The notes beneath the pieces are model-generated. The model was not told the DNA's origin. It was given only the letters and a program-made list of their open reading frames with translations, and made no database searches. A program made the translations under genes and the position numbers. Positions 1 to 8,266 of a stretch of DNA of 47,154 bases are shown one piece after another. Source of the DNA: an uncultured Prochlorococcus sp. (GTDB lineage Bacteria; Cyanobacteriota; Cyanobacteriia; PCC-6307; Cyanobiaceae); NCBI GenBank assembly GCA_902527105.1, contig CABZNT010000011.1, forward strand, positions 1 to 47,154, given 5' to 3'. How positions within the stretch are numbered: the first letter of the stretch is position 1; each line of letters begins with the position of its first letter.

Positions 1-1243
1 CAGTTAAACCAATATCAAAACCAACAGTTGCAAATGCAGATATACAAGTGAACAGAATTTCTAGAAATGTGAAAGATTCTTTACTGACAAAGGTATTTGT
101 TGTGCTTAGCAACATTGCCATTAAAAGAACAAAAAGCAAAGATCCAACTGTGATTCCAACTGCCTTGAGAATAACTTTATCTGAAATTAATCTATTGCTA
201 ATAATTACATCTTTCTGACCTCTTAAGGTTGATCTTGTTGCAGCCATTAAAGCGATAAATGTAGTTGTTTTTATACCTCCACCAGTACCTCCGGTACTTG
301 CTCCAATAAACATTAAAGTCATTAATAATAATAGACCTGTATCTGATATGGAGTTCAAAGAGATTGGGTAATTTGTAAAGCCTGCAGTTCTTGCACTTAC
401 TGTTTCAAAGATTGATGACATTAACCGTTCAAAAAAATTCAAATCGTTAAAAAATTGACTATTTAACAATGATTCAGTGATAAATAAACCTAATGATCCG
501 AATACTATTAGAGAGAAACTTGTCCTAATCACTAGTCTAGAATGAAGGCTTAATTTTTTATAAGAAAGATTTCTTTTATTACTCCAAATATCATCAATAA
601 CACGCCATCCTAATCCACCCATAACAATGAGAAAAATAAAAACAATATTAACAAAATAATTTGCCCTATAGTCTTGGAGACTATTTGACCTTAAAGAAAA
701 TCCCGCATTGTTATATGCAGATATGCTGTGAAAAATTGAAGACCAAAGTCTTTCCCAATTATTTTGAATATCTACAAATCCAAAAGAATATAAAACAATT
801 GCGCCAAAGGATATGATAGTAATCGCAGTAATAGCAATGCTTTGAAAAGTTCGACCAATTCCTCCAACTCCAAATTCATCAAGAGTCTTTCCTTTATCTA
901 ATCTAGTTCTTAGCTTCGTACCCTTCACAACAAATCCTTGTAAAAATGTCGTAATAGCCATTAATCCTAAACCACCTGACAAAAGCATAAAAGCTAAGAA
1001 AACTTGCCCAAAGAAATTTAAATCAACACCAATATCTATTATGGTTAAGCCAGTAACTGTTATTGCAGAAGTAGATGTAAAAAATGCTTCCCACAAACCA
1101 ACCTTTGAAGATGAACATAATGGTGAACTCAAAATTAAAGTTCCAAGGCAAATAATAAACAAACCTGTAACAATAGTAAATTGTGGAACTGATAGCTTTT
1201 TGTAAGCATCTTTGAGCTTATACACCTTGCTTGTTAATTTCAC
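1..1243 (-). CDS. Trk/Ktr-type K+/Na+ uptake protein, membrane subunit (3' end outside window)
   Basis: Partial gene: about 414 codons are visible and the C-terminus lies beyond base 1. The product is a multi-span channel-like subunit of the TrkH/KtrB superfamily, which moves K+ or Na+ through the inner membrane. Near the N-terminus the pore motif TSTSAITVTGL is present, and the last visible residues, SAFATVGFDIGLT, match a later pore loop. The best start is the GTG at 1243, since the only in-frame codons above it lead straight to the stop of the SLC13 gene 9 bases upstream. That tight spacing implies co-transcription with the SLC13 gene. No KtrA/TrkA partner is visible here. Ion preference cannot be read from the sequence. 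Confidence 0.85.
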   Translation of the reverse strand, partial: MKLTSKVYKLKDAYKKLSVPQFTIVTGLFIICLGTLILSSPLCSSSKVGLWEAFFTSTSAITVTGLTIIDIGVDLNFFGQVFLAFMLLSGGLGLMAITTFLQGFVVKGTKLRTRLDKGKTLDEFGVGGIGRTFQSIAITAITIISFGAIVLYSFGFVDIQNNWERLWSSIFHSISAYNNAGFSLRSNSLQDYRANYFVNIVFIFLIVMGGLGWRVIDDIWSNKRNLSYKKLSLHSRLVIRTSFSLIVFGSLGLFITESLLNSQFFNDLNFFERLMSSIFETVSARTAGFTNYPISLNSISDTGLLLLMTLMFIGASTGGTGGGIKTTTFIALMAATRSTLRGQKDVIISNRLISDKVILKAVGITVGSLLFVLLMAMLLSTTNTFVSKESFTFLEILFTCISAFATVGFDIGLT

Positions 1244-1252
1244 GATATGATA

Positions 1253-3061
1253 TCACCCGTAATTTAGAATTATTAATGCTGGCACTGTGAATGACATTAT
1301 AAGTGTTAATCCAGCTCCATATTTTGCAATATCAAAAAATCTATATCTTCCAGGGCCATAAACCATTAAATTTGTTTGATAACCCATTGGAGTCAAGAAA
1401 GATTGACTTGCACCGAACAAAACAAGCATTATTAAAGCACTTGGTGAAATGCCTAAAACATTTGAGAATTCAATAGCTACAGGCAAAATCAAAGCAACCG
1501 AAGCAGCATTGCTTATAAATTGTGTAAGAATAACTGTCGATACAAAAATTACGACTAGTGCAAAATACAGAGGCATTCCATTAAGAGCAAAGTTTAGATT
1601 GACTGCAATTAAATCTGCTAATCCTGTTACTTGCATAGCTACACTAAAGCATGATAAGGATCCCAACAATAAAATGACGTCTAACCTAATTGATTTTTGT
1701 ATCTCTGCAGGTCTTAAACATCCACAAGCCACCATGGCAATGACTGCTAAAAGAACTGAACCTACTAATGGAATATTTGTAACCGAAGGCAAAACCACCA
1801 TTCCTATTGCAATTGCAATCGATATAGGTTTTTTTATCAAAAACGGTAAGTCATCTTCGAATTGATCTAAAATAAGCAAATCATTACTAGCTTGCAAACC
1901 TCTTATTGAATCTAACGGTGCTTGCAATAATAAAACATCTCCAGCCCTTAAAACAGCTTGACCTAATCTCTCCTGAACAGTTTGTTGACCTCTTCTTAAT
2001 GCTAAAACTGTTGCATTATGACGCTGCCTAAATCTTAATTCTCTCAAACTTGCACCGGCTAGAGTTGACCCAGCTGGTAAAAGGGCTTCAAAGGTCTTAG
2101 TACCTTCATCATCTGAGAAAACATTAGCTCCATCGAAAGATGTTTTGTTTTCTCCTAACAGAATGGTATGTTCCTGCTGCAATCTAAATAAGTCTGCCCT
2201 TGTAACGCGGATTATTAATCTATCATCCGGTTCAATCTTTCTATCAGCCAAAGGAGGAAGAATAACTTTTCCATTTCGTTGCAATTCCAGAACATCAACG
2301 TCAAATCGTCTTTGCAATCTACTATTCCTGACAGATTGTCCAACTAATTCTGAAGTAGAGGGAATAGTAACTTCAGTAAAATATATATTCATATCACCAT
2401 TTTTAATAAACTCCTTATCTCTCCCTCTATCTGGCAAAAGCATGTCAGAAACTAGAATCATATAGGTTGTACCTATAAGCCACACAGGAATTCCTATTGA
2501 AGTCAAACTAAATAATTCCAAAGCGCCAAAACCTAATTGTTGACTAATATCACTTACAAGAAGATTTACTGAGCTACCTAGTAATGTCAGAGTTCCACCG
2601 AGTAAAGTAGCAAAAGAAAGAGGTAATAAGACTTTTGATGGTGATATATTTCTTCGCTCACACCAACTTTCAATTAAAGGTAATAAAGATGCTACTACTG
2701 GAGTATTTGGAACAATTCCAGATATTGGAGCAATCAAAAAAGCTATTAAAGAAATTAATTTCCTTGGAGTTCTAATACTTTCAGAAGAAATCAATTCTCT
2801 CACTCTATCTAAAGCACCACTTTTAAATAATGCAGAGGAAACAGCAAATAAACCCATAAGGGTAATTAAGGACGGGCTACCAAATCCAGCTAAAGCTTTT
2901 TCAGGAGAAAGAACCCCAGTGGCTATAAATATTCCAACACATAACAAACCAGTCAATTCTGGCGCAATAGTATTTTTAATAAACATAATTATTGACATTA
3001 TTAAAACAACTACCGTTACAAACGCATCAAAATTATTACTAACTACTGCAATTAAATTCAT
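1253..3061 (-). CDS. SLC13/DASS-family anion:sodium symporter with two RCK_C (TrkA-C) domains
   Basis: 602-aa membrane permease. Hydrophobic segments fill residues 1-210 and 405-602. Between them is a soluble insert with two RCK_C-like modules at about 226-300 and 324-395, each showing the typical L-R-x-x-D-x-x-L-L/I end pattern. SLC13 substrate/sodium-site motifs are seen at GSSVNLLVS (162-170) and at ISNAASVALILP (about 515). This architecture is shared with algal and bacterial SLT/SAC-like sulfate symporters as well as dicarboxylate carriers, so the substrate is open. It lies 49 bases downstream of the NADH dehydrogenase gene and 9 bases upstream of the Trk gene on the same strand. Proximity to cysH makes sulfate a reasonable inference, not a demonstrated one. 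Confidence 0.85.
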   Translation of the reverse strand: MNLIAVVSNNFDAFVTVVVLIMSIIMFIKNTIAPELTGLLCVGIFIATGVLSPEKALAGFGSPSLITLMGLFAVSSALFKSGALDRVRELISSESIRTPRKLISLIAFLIAPISGIVPNTPVVASLLPLIESWCERRNISPSKVLLPLSFATLLGGTLTLLGSSVNLLVSDISQQLGFGALELFSLTSIGIPVWLIGTTYMILVSDMLLPDRGRDKEFIKNGDMNIYFTEVTIPSTSELVGQSVRNSRLQRRFDVDVLELQRNGKVILPPLADRKIEPDDRLIIRVTRADLFRLQQEHTILLGENKTSFDGANVFSDDEGTKTFEALLPAGSTLAGASLRELRFRQRHNATVLALRRGQQTVQERLGQAVLRAGDVLLLQAPLDSIRGLQASNDLLILDQFEDDLPFLIKKPISIAIAIGMVVLPSVTNIPLVGSVLLAVIAMVACGCLRPAEIQKSIRLDVILLLGSLSCFSVAMQVTGLADLIAVNLNFALNGMPLYFALVVIFVSTVILTQFISNAASVALILPVAIEFSNVLGISPSALIMLVLFGASQSFLTPMGYQTNLMVYGPGRYRFFDIAKYGAGLTLIMSFTVPALIILNYG

Positions 3062-3110
3062 ACGAAACTTATTTAACTCAATATACCCAAAAACAATATT
3101 TCAAAAAAGT

Positions 3111-4304
3111 TTAATTGGAATAATCGCTTTTGAGAAACCTTTTAAAAATAGATTTTTTTTGGAATATCCATGAAGATGCAGATTTTAAGCTTTCTGTAAT
3201 ATCAGGCAATTTGGAAGCATATATAAGTCTTCTTGCCTCAAAAGCCAATTTCCCAGAAAAAGTAACCCCAAGCCCAGAAATTGAAGCATCGCCTATTCCT
3301 AAGCTAATCATTTCGCCATTGTCTTGAAATTCAAAGGGCAAAAGATCTTTTCCTTCAATTAAAAGTTCTAAATTATTAGCCAGATGATTTCCTTCCTGCA
3401 TAGCGACCTGAGCAGTTATTGGTAAATCCTCCATTCCCTCAATAACTGAAATATCGCCAATAGCAAAACAGTTTTTATGGTTTTCGATTTGCAAATTTTT
3501 ATTAACTAATATTCGTCCAAATTTTTTTGTTATTTGATCAGTTTCTAAGTAAGACAAATTAGGTTTAACACCTGCAGTCCAAATCACAATATCTTGATCC
3601 ACAGAAGTTATTCCAAACTCACCAGAAATACAAATTTTAGTTTCTGAGATTTCTTTAACTATGGAATTCAAAAGAACGTTGATTTTTCTTTTTTCTAATG
3701 CCTTCTCTGCTTGTTCTCGATTAAAAATTTTGTTTTTATTAAGAATTTCATTTGATTTTTCTATTAAGTTGATTTCAAATTGATCTGTAAATATATCTTT
3801 AATTTTGCATGCCAATTCGATGCCAGAAGGACCTCCTCCAACTATGAATAACTTTTTATGAAGCTCATTTTCTTGTGATTTTTTTAAAAAAGATCTTAAT
3901 TTATTTAGATCATGAAAATCATTAAAAAAATAACAATTTTCATTTACACCTTTTATTAAAAAACTATTTGGAATAGACCCTGTACAAATAACAAGATATT
4001 GATAACTTAATTTTAAATCGTCGCTAAATTCAAGCATATTTTCTTTGAAAGAAATCTTGGTTAAACAATTTCTTAAAAAAGTTATGCCTGCATCAGAAAA
4101 AATATTTGCAAATTTTGGAGTAGCTTCCCAACTTCTTATTTCTTTACTTAAAACTTCGTACATTAAAGGTTTAAATATAAAATTAGTTTCAGAATCAACT
4201 ACAAGAATCGGTAGAGAGGGATTAAGATTCTTTAAATTCAAAGCAAATGTCATGCCTGCAAAACCTGCTCCAACTATTACTATTGGTTTTTGTATTGATT
4301 TCAT
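3111..4304 (-). CDS. Type II NADH dehydrogenase-like FAD oxidoreductase
   Basis: 397-aa two-dinucleotide-binding flavoprotein. The FAD site is VGAGFAGMTFALNL near residue 12, the NAD(P)H site is VGGGPSGIELACKI near 155, and the second FAD motif FAIGDIS lies near 285. This order and length are those of NDH-2 enzymes, which pass electrons from NAD(P)H to quinone without pumping protons. No transmembrane span is evident; membrane attachment would be through the C-terminal part. It is the first gene of a minus-strand run with an SLC13 permease and a Trk channel, and is divergent from cysH. Relatives with the same fold include sulfide:quinone reductase, but the redox cysteines of that enzyme are not obvious. 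Confidence 0.85.
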   Translation of the reverse strand: MKSIQKPIVIVGAGFAGMTFALNLKNLNPSLPILVVDSETNFIFKPLMYEVLSKEIRSWEATPKFANIFSDAGITFLRNCLTKISFKENMLEFSDDLKLSYQYLVICTGSIPNSFLIKGVNENCYFFNDFHDLNKLRSFLKKSQENELHKKLFIVGGGPSGIELACKIKDIFTDQFEINLIEKSNEILNKNKIFNREQAEKALEKRKINVLLNSIVKEISETKICISGEFGITSVDQDIVIWTAGVKPNLSYLETDQITKKFGRILVNKNLQIENHKNCFAIGDISVIEGMEDLPITAQVAMQEGNHLANNLELLIEGKDLLPFEFQDNGEMISLGIGDASISGLGVTFSGKLAFEARRLIYASKLPDITESLKSASSWIFQKKSIFKRFLKSDYSN

Positions 4305-4399
4305 TAGCGAAATATTGTTATGCGTAAATGTATTATTAAACTATACGAATAATTTTTAAATTAAGCGAAATAAAATTAAACTCATAATTAAATTGAAGA
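4305..4399. promoter_or_regulatory. Divergent intergenic region between NDH-2-like gene and cysH
   Basis: This 95-base, very A+T-rich gap separates two divergent genes and must hold both promoters. No confident -35/-10 pair, operator or riboswitch fold stands out. A GAAG just before the cysH ATG is a possible weak ribosome binding site. Confidence 0.4.
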
Positions 4400-5122
4400 A
4401 TGATTGTAAACATCCAAAAAGATATTCAACCTAACTTAAGGAAATATAATCAAGAGCTAGTAGATATGAAGCCTCAAGAAATGCTTAGTTGGGGTTATGA
4501 AACATTTGATAATCAATTTGCTATTACAACAAGTTTTGGCATACAGTCATCGGTACTTTTAAATATGGTTAGTAAATTATGTCTACAAAAAAAAATCAAA
4601 ATATTTTGGATAGACACAGGTTACCTACCTGCAGAAACATACCATTACGCTGAAAAGCTTATTGAAGATTTATCATTAGAAGTAGAAGTTTTACAGAGTG
4701 CATTATCCCCAGCAAGAATGGAAGCTAAATATGGAAAACTTTGGGAAACAAATAGAGAGAGTGATTTAGATAAGTATCATGAGTTAAGAAAGATAATACC
4801 TTTAGATAATGGGCTAGAAAAATATAATATTTACTGCTGGGCAAGCGGTGTTAGATCAAGTCAAACAGAAAATAGAAACAAAATGAAGTTACTAGACGTA
4901 ATTCGTCAAAGACTTTCTTTAAGACCTTTATTAAATTGGACAAATAAAGATATTTTCTATTACATGAAAGAGAATAACTTACCTGACCATCCACTTTTTA
5001 TCAAAGGTTATTCTTCTGTAGGCGATTGGCATTCAAGCAGTCCCGATGGTATCAAAACAAAAGGCAGAGATACAAGATTTGGGGGGATTAAACAAGAATG
5101 TGGAATACACACTAATGATTAA
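4400..5122 (+). CDS. cysH: Phosphoadenosine phosphosulfate (PAPS) reductase
   Basis: 240-aa cytoplasmic enzyme that reduces PAPS to sulfite in assimilatory sulfate reduction. The substrate/PP-loop motif TTSFGIQSS is near residue 43, followed by WIDTGYLPAETY and WASGVRSSQTENR. The C-terminal KQECGIHTND carries the catalytic cysteine (Cys234), which is reduced by thioredoxin. The paired cysteines that bind the 4Fe-4S cluster in APS reductases are absent, so the PAPS-type, cluster-free form is favoured. The ATG at 4400 gives a family-typical length. coaX follows after 15 bases on the same strand. Confidence 0.95.
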   Translation: MIVNIQKDIQPNLRKYNQELVDMKPQEMLSWGYETFDNQFAITTSFGIQSSVLLNMVSKLCLQKKIKIFWIDTGYLPAETYHYAEKLIEDLSLEVEVLQSALSPARMEAKYGKLWETNRESDLDKYHELRKIIPLDNGLEKYNIYCWASGVRSSQTENRNKMKLLDVIRQRLSLRPLLNWTNKDIFYYMKENNLPDHPLFIKGYSSVGDWHSSSPDGIKTKGRDTRFGGIKQECGIHTND

Positions 5123-5137
5123 ATTGATCATAGAACA

Positions 5138-5827
5138 ATGGTTTCAGAGATAAATTTTTTATTAGTAGGCAATAGTAGGCTTCATTGGGCTAAATACTCT
5201 AAAAATCAATCTAAATTCTTCCATACCCAAAAAGAGCAAAAAATGCCCAAAAATATAGATCTTGATCAATTAATTTGGGCTTCTGTAGGAAAACTACCTA
5301 ATTTCTTGCCGAAAAAAGAAAATGAAATAAAAACTAAAGATATTCAGTTATCAAATCTGCCTGATTATTTTGGAATTGATAGAGCTCTTGCTTGTCTTGC
5401 AGCTTTAAAAATTATTGAAAACCCTTTGAAAAAAGATTTGCTAATTGCAGACTTTGGAACAATATTATCCATAACAAAATTGAATTCAAAAGGATCTATT
5501 ATTGGAGGTCAACTTATTCCAGGTTTTCTAACACAATTAAAATCAATGGAACAAAATACAAAAAATCTTAAAGTTCCCAAAAAATATGATATTCCGATCA
5601 AAGATTTTTTAATTAATACAGAAGAAGCAATCTTAAAAGGAGTAATCAACTCTCTTACTGGCGTGATTAATAGTTTATTTAATCCCGAAAAGGATATTTT
5701 AATAATCTGTGGAGGAGACTCTCAATTACTCGCAAAATCTCTAAAGACTCAAAAAGAAAATATTATCAATGCTCCTAATTTAGTTATGGATGGGATGATT
5801 ATTCACCACCTGTCCATAAAAAATTAG
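5138..5827 (+). CDS. coaX: Type III pantothenate kinase
   Basis: 229-aa ASKHA-fold kinase for the first step of coenzyme A synthesis. Recognisable motifs are VGNSRLHWA (N-terminal phosphate loop), GIDRALACLAA, DFGTILSIT, GGQLIPGF and the late CGGDSQLLA. In the first motif the usual Asp of D-x-G-N-T/S is a leucine (LLVGNS). The order and spacing of the other motifs still favour CoaX over other ASKHA proteins. The 3' end overlaps the convergent peroxiredoxin gene by 4 bases. A second CoA gene, coaE, lies at about 38.3 kb. Confidence 0.85.
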   Translation: MVSEINFLLVGNSRLHWAKYSKNQSKFFHTQKEQKMPKNIDLDQLIWASVGKLPNFLPKKENEIKTKDIQLSNLPDYFGIDRALACLAALKIIENPLKKDLLIADFGTILSITKLNSKGSIIGGQLIPGFLTQLKSMEQNTKNLKVPKKYDIPIKDFLINTEEAILKGVINSLTGVINSLFNPEKDILIICGGDSQLLAKSLKTQKENIINAPNLVMDGMIIHHLSIKN

Positions 5828-6291
5828 CTTAATCCAAGGTCTGCAATTATATGATCAGCCATTATTGCTGCTTTTACCTTTAAGTAAATTTTTTCGATGT
5901 TACCTTCAGTATCAATTAAAAAAGTATTTCTCATCATTCCCATATATTCTTTTCCCATGAATTTTTTCAGTCCATAGCTGTCGTAATCAGAAGAAACTTT
6001 AAAAGGTTCAGGATCAGTTAAAAGAATAAAAGGTAAATTAAATTTTTCTATAAACTTCTGATGAGAGGATGCATTATCCTTACTAATACCAAGCACAAAA
6101 ATATTATTTTTTTGGAGTAAATCCCAATTCTCTTTAAAATTACATGCTTCTTTAGTACATCCAGGAGTATTATCTTTTGGATAAAAATATAGTATTATTC
6201 TTTTACCTTTAAAATCACTAAGAGAAACTTCTTTCTCAAAAGAATCTTTTAATTTAAATTCTGGTGCTTTGTCGCCAACCTTAAGAGCCAT
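5824..6291 (-). CDS. bcp: Peroxiredoxin Q / bacterioferritin comigratory protein
   Basis: 155-aa thiol peroxidase of the PrxQ/BCP class, reducing H2O2 and organic peroxides with thioredoxin. The active site PKDNTPGCTKEAC gives peroxidatic Cys45 and resolving Cys50 five residues later, the PrxQ arrangement. No signal peptide is seen, so the cytoplasm is expected. Its ATG shares bases with the start of the divergent phosphopantetheinyl transferase gene, leaving no intergenic space, and its stop overlaps that of coaX. Both flanking promoters must therefore lie inside neighbouring coding sequence. Confidence 0.95.
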   Translation of the reverse strand: MALKVGDKAPEFKLKDSFEKEVSLSDFKGKRIILYFYPKDNTPGCTKEACNFKENWDLLQKNNIFVLGISKDNASSHQKFIEKFNLPFILLTDPEPFKVSSDYDSYGLKKFMGKEYMGMMRNTFLIDTEGNIEKIYLKVKAAIMADHIIADLGLS

Positions 6292-6947
6292 TGAAATTAT
6301 TTAATGAGTATTATTATAAAATACCAAAAATTTGGTTTTATGAGATTAAAGGTGTGCAAGATGTCGCAACGGTAGAGGAAATTAAAACTGCAAAAAACCT
6401 AACAAATTCAAGATCAAAGATTTTCTTAGAAACAAGAGCTTATTTACGGCAATCACTTTCAACACTTTTTAATTTAAACCCCCTGGAAATTCCAATTAAT
6501 GCTAATCCTGGAGAACCTCCAAGTTTACCCTCTGGTATGGGAAATATTAGCTTAAGTCATTGTAAAGATGCCATTACTATAGTCTGGCACAAAGGCAAAA
6601 TAGGGATAGATATTGAGAGAACAGATAGAGATTTTAACTATTTAAAATTTGCAGAAAAATATTTTTTTCATACCAATCAATCAATACATAATAATTATTT
6701 GACAAAAAACATGGTACTAAATCAATGGTGTGCTGTTGAAGCGGCTATAAAATGGGATCATGGGAAATTAGCTCAAGACATTAACCATTGGCAATTTTTT
6801 GAAAAGTCAAAACAGCTAATTCATAAGAAGAAAAACATACATTTAAATTATTCACAGATTAACTTCCATAATTGGACTATCGCTTTAGCCTACGAAGAAA
6901 AAACTTCTTTTAATCCTGAGATTATTTGTTGTTCGAAAAATTTTTAG
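6291..6947 (+). CDS. 4'-phosphopantetheinyl transferase (Sfp/HetI family)
   Basis: 218-aa enzyme that moves phosphopantetheine from CoA to acyl or peptidyl carrier proteins. The two family motifs are GIDIER (Asp107, Glu109, Mg2+ ligands) and WCAVEAAIK (Trp146 to Lys154). No second PPTase is visible here, so it may be the general acyl-carrier-protein activator. The start is a TTG at 6291, since no ATG occurs before residue 83 and homology-like sequence begins within the first 15 residues. The only later candidate, a GTG at residue 22, would trim the N-terminal domain. The gene overlaps the stop of convergent rarA by 4 bases. Confidence 0.88.
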   Translation: MKLFNEYYYKIPKIWFYEIKGVQDVATVEEIKTAKNLTNSRSKIFLETRAYLRQSLSTLFNLNPLEIPINANPGEPPSLPSGMGNISLSHCKDAITIVWHKGKIGIDIERTDRDFNYLKFAEKYFFHTNQSIHNNYLTKNMVLNQWCAVEAAIKWDHGKLAQDINHWQFFEKSKQLIHKKKNIHLNYSQINFHNWTIALAYEEKTSFNPEIICCSKNF

Positions 6948-8233
6948 TTTTCTTTTCTTCTAAGTAGTTCTTCATATTGAATTTTTTCCCATCCATTATT
7001 ATTTGGTTCCCATATTTTTAAATCTCTTAAAGATTTAGGAAGATATTCTTGTGCGACCCAATTACCTGGATAATTATGAGGATTGACATAACTATTAGAA
7101 TTATTTTTTAAATGAAGTGGAACATCAAAAGTATTGGAAGATTTGATTGTTTCAATTGCTTTAAAAATACTTTTCGTACTATTACTTTTTGAAGACATAG
7201 CTAGATATAAAGAAGCCTGCGTTAAAAAATATAATCCTTCTGGAAAACCAACTCTATCAAAAGCATCACAACAGGATTGTACAACTACTATGGCATTAGG
7301 ATCAGCCATTCCAATATCTTCACTGGCAGATATGAGTAGTCTTCTAAAAATAAAATTAGGATCTTCACCAGCCTCCATCATATTCGCAAGCCAGAATAAA
7401 GTCGCATCTGGATCAGAGCCTCTTATGGACTTAATAAAGGCACTTATTACATCGTAATGATTTTGACCATTTTTATCATAAACAATATTTTTCTTTTGAA
7501 TTGCATCCTCTGCTATTGAGAGATTAATGTTAATTTCTTTAGCATCATTTTCAGCGGTTGTTTCTATTGCCATCTCTAGCGCATTAATTAATGTTCTTGC
7601 ATCTCCGCTAGAAAATTTAATTAAATGTCTTATAGCATCTTGAGTTAAATGAACCTTTTTTGAATCTTGTTTTTTAGAATAGTGAGCAATGACTTTTTTT
7701 ATTATTTTCTGCAAATCATTTTCTGCTAAAGGAAGTAATATAAAAATACGAGACCTGCTTACAAGCGCTTTATTAACAGCAAAGAAAGGGTTTTCAGTTG
7801 TAGCACCAATAAAAGTTATAGTTCCATTTTCTATTGAAGGTAATAAAGCATCTTGCTGAACTGCTGTAAATCTATGAACCTCATCGATAAATAAAATTGT
7901 TTTTCTTTTTGAATTTATTAATCGATCTTTTGCATTAGCGATTTCATTTCTTAATTCTTTAACACTTGATAATACTGCATTTAACTTAATTAATTTTGAA
8001 CGCGTATTAAGGGAAATAATTTCAATTAGAGTAGTTTTTCCAACACCAGGAGGGCCAGAAAAAATAAAATTACTAATCTTATCGTTTAATATTGCACTTC
8101 TCAAAAGCGAATTCTCATTCAGGATTGGTTGTTGACCAAAAAAATCTTCCAAATTCTTTGGTCTTAATTTATCTGCCAAAGGTGCATTATTTTCTTTTTG
8201 AGAATAATTAGTAAATAAATTTTCTGAATGCAT
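6944..8233 (-). CDS. rarA: Replication-associated recombination protein A (RarA/MgsA AAA+ ATPase)
   Basis: 429-aa AAA+ ATPase of the clamp-loader class, acting at stalled replication forks. Walker A is GPPGVGKTT (60-68), Walker B is ILFIDEVHRF (Asp117-Glu118), and GATTENPFF supplies sensor 1. The C-terminal part carries the RarA tetramerisation signature SDPDATLFWLANMMEAGEDP. Length matches bacterial RarA rather than RuvB. It follows pgm by 33 bases on the same strand and probably belongs to one transcript starting upstream of the DUF4912 gene. Confidence 0.93.
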   Translation of the reverse strand: MHSENLFTNYSQKENNAPLADKLRPKNLEDFFGQQPILNENSLLRSAILNDKISNFIFSGPPGVGKTTLIEIISLNTRSKLIKLNAVLSSVKELRNEIANAKDRLINSKRKTILFIDEVHRFTAVQQDALLPSIENGTITFIGATTENPFFAVNKALVSRSRIFILLPLAENDLQKIIKKVIAHYSKKQDSKKVHLTQDAIRHLIKFSSGDARTLINALEMAIETTAENDAKEININLSIAEDAIQKKNIVYDKNGQNHYDVISAFIKSIRGSDPDATLFWLANMMEAGEDPNFIFRRLLISASEDIGMADPNAIVVVQSCCDAFDRVGFPEGLYFLTQASLYLAMSSKSNSTKSIFKAIETIKSSNTFDVPLHLKNNSNSYVNPHNYPGNWVAQEYLPKSLRDLKIWEPNNNGWEKIQYEELLRRKEN

Positions 8234-8266
8234 ATGAATAAAATCAAAAAATCATTACTTTCAATT

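Noticed and set aside
1449..3327. Several plus-strand frames of 60-140 codons opposite the SLC13 and NDH-2 genes
   Set aside because: They are antisense shadows of well-supported proteins and show no domain.
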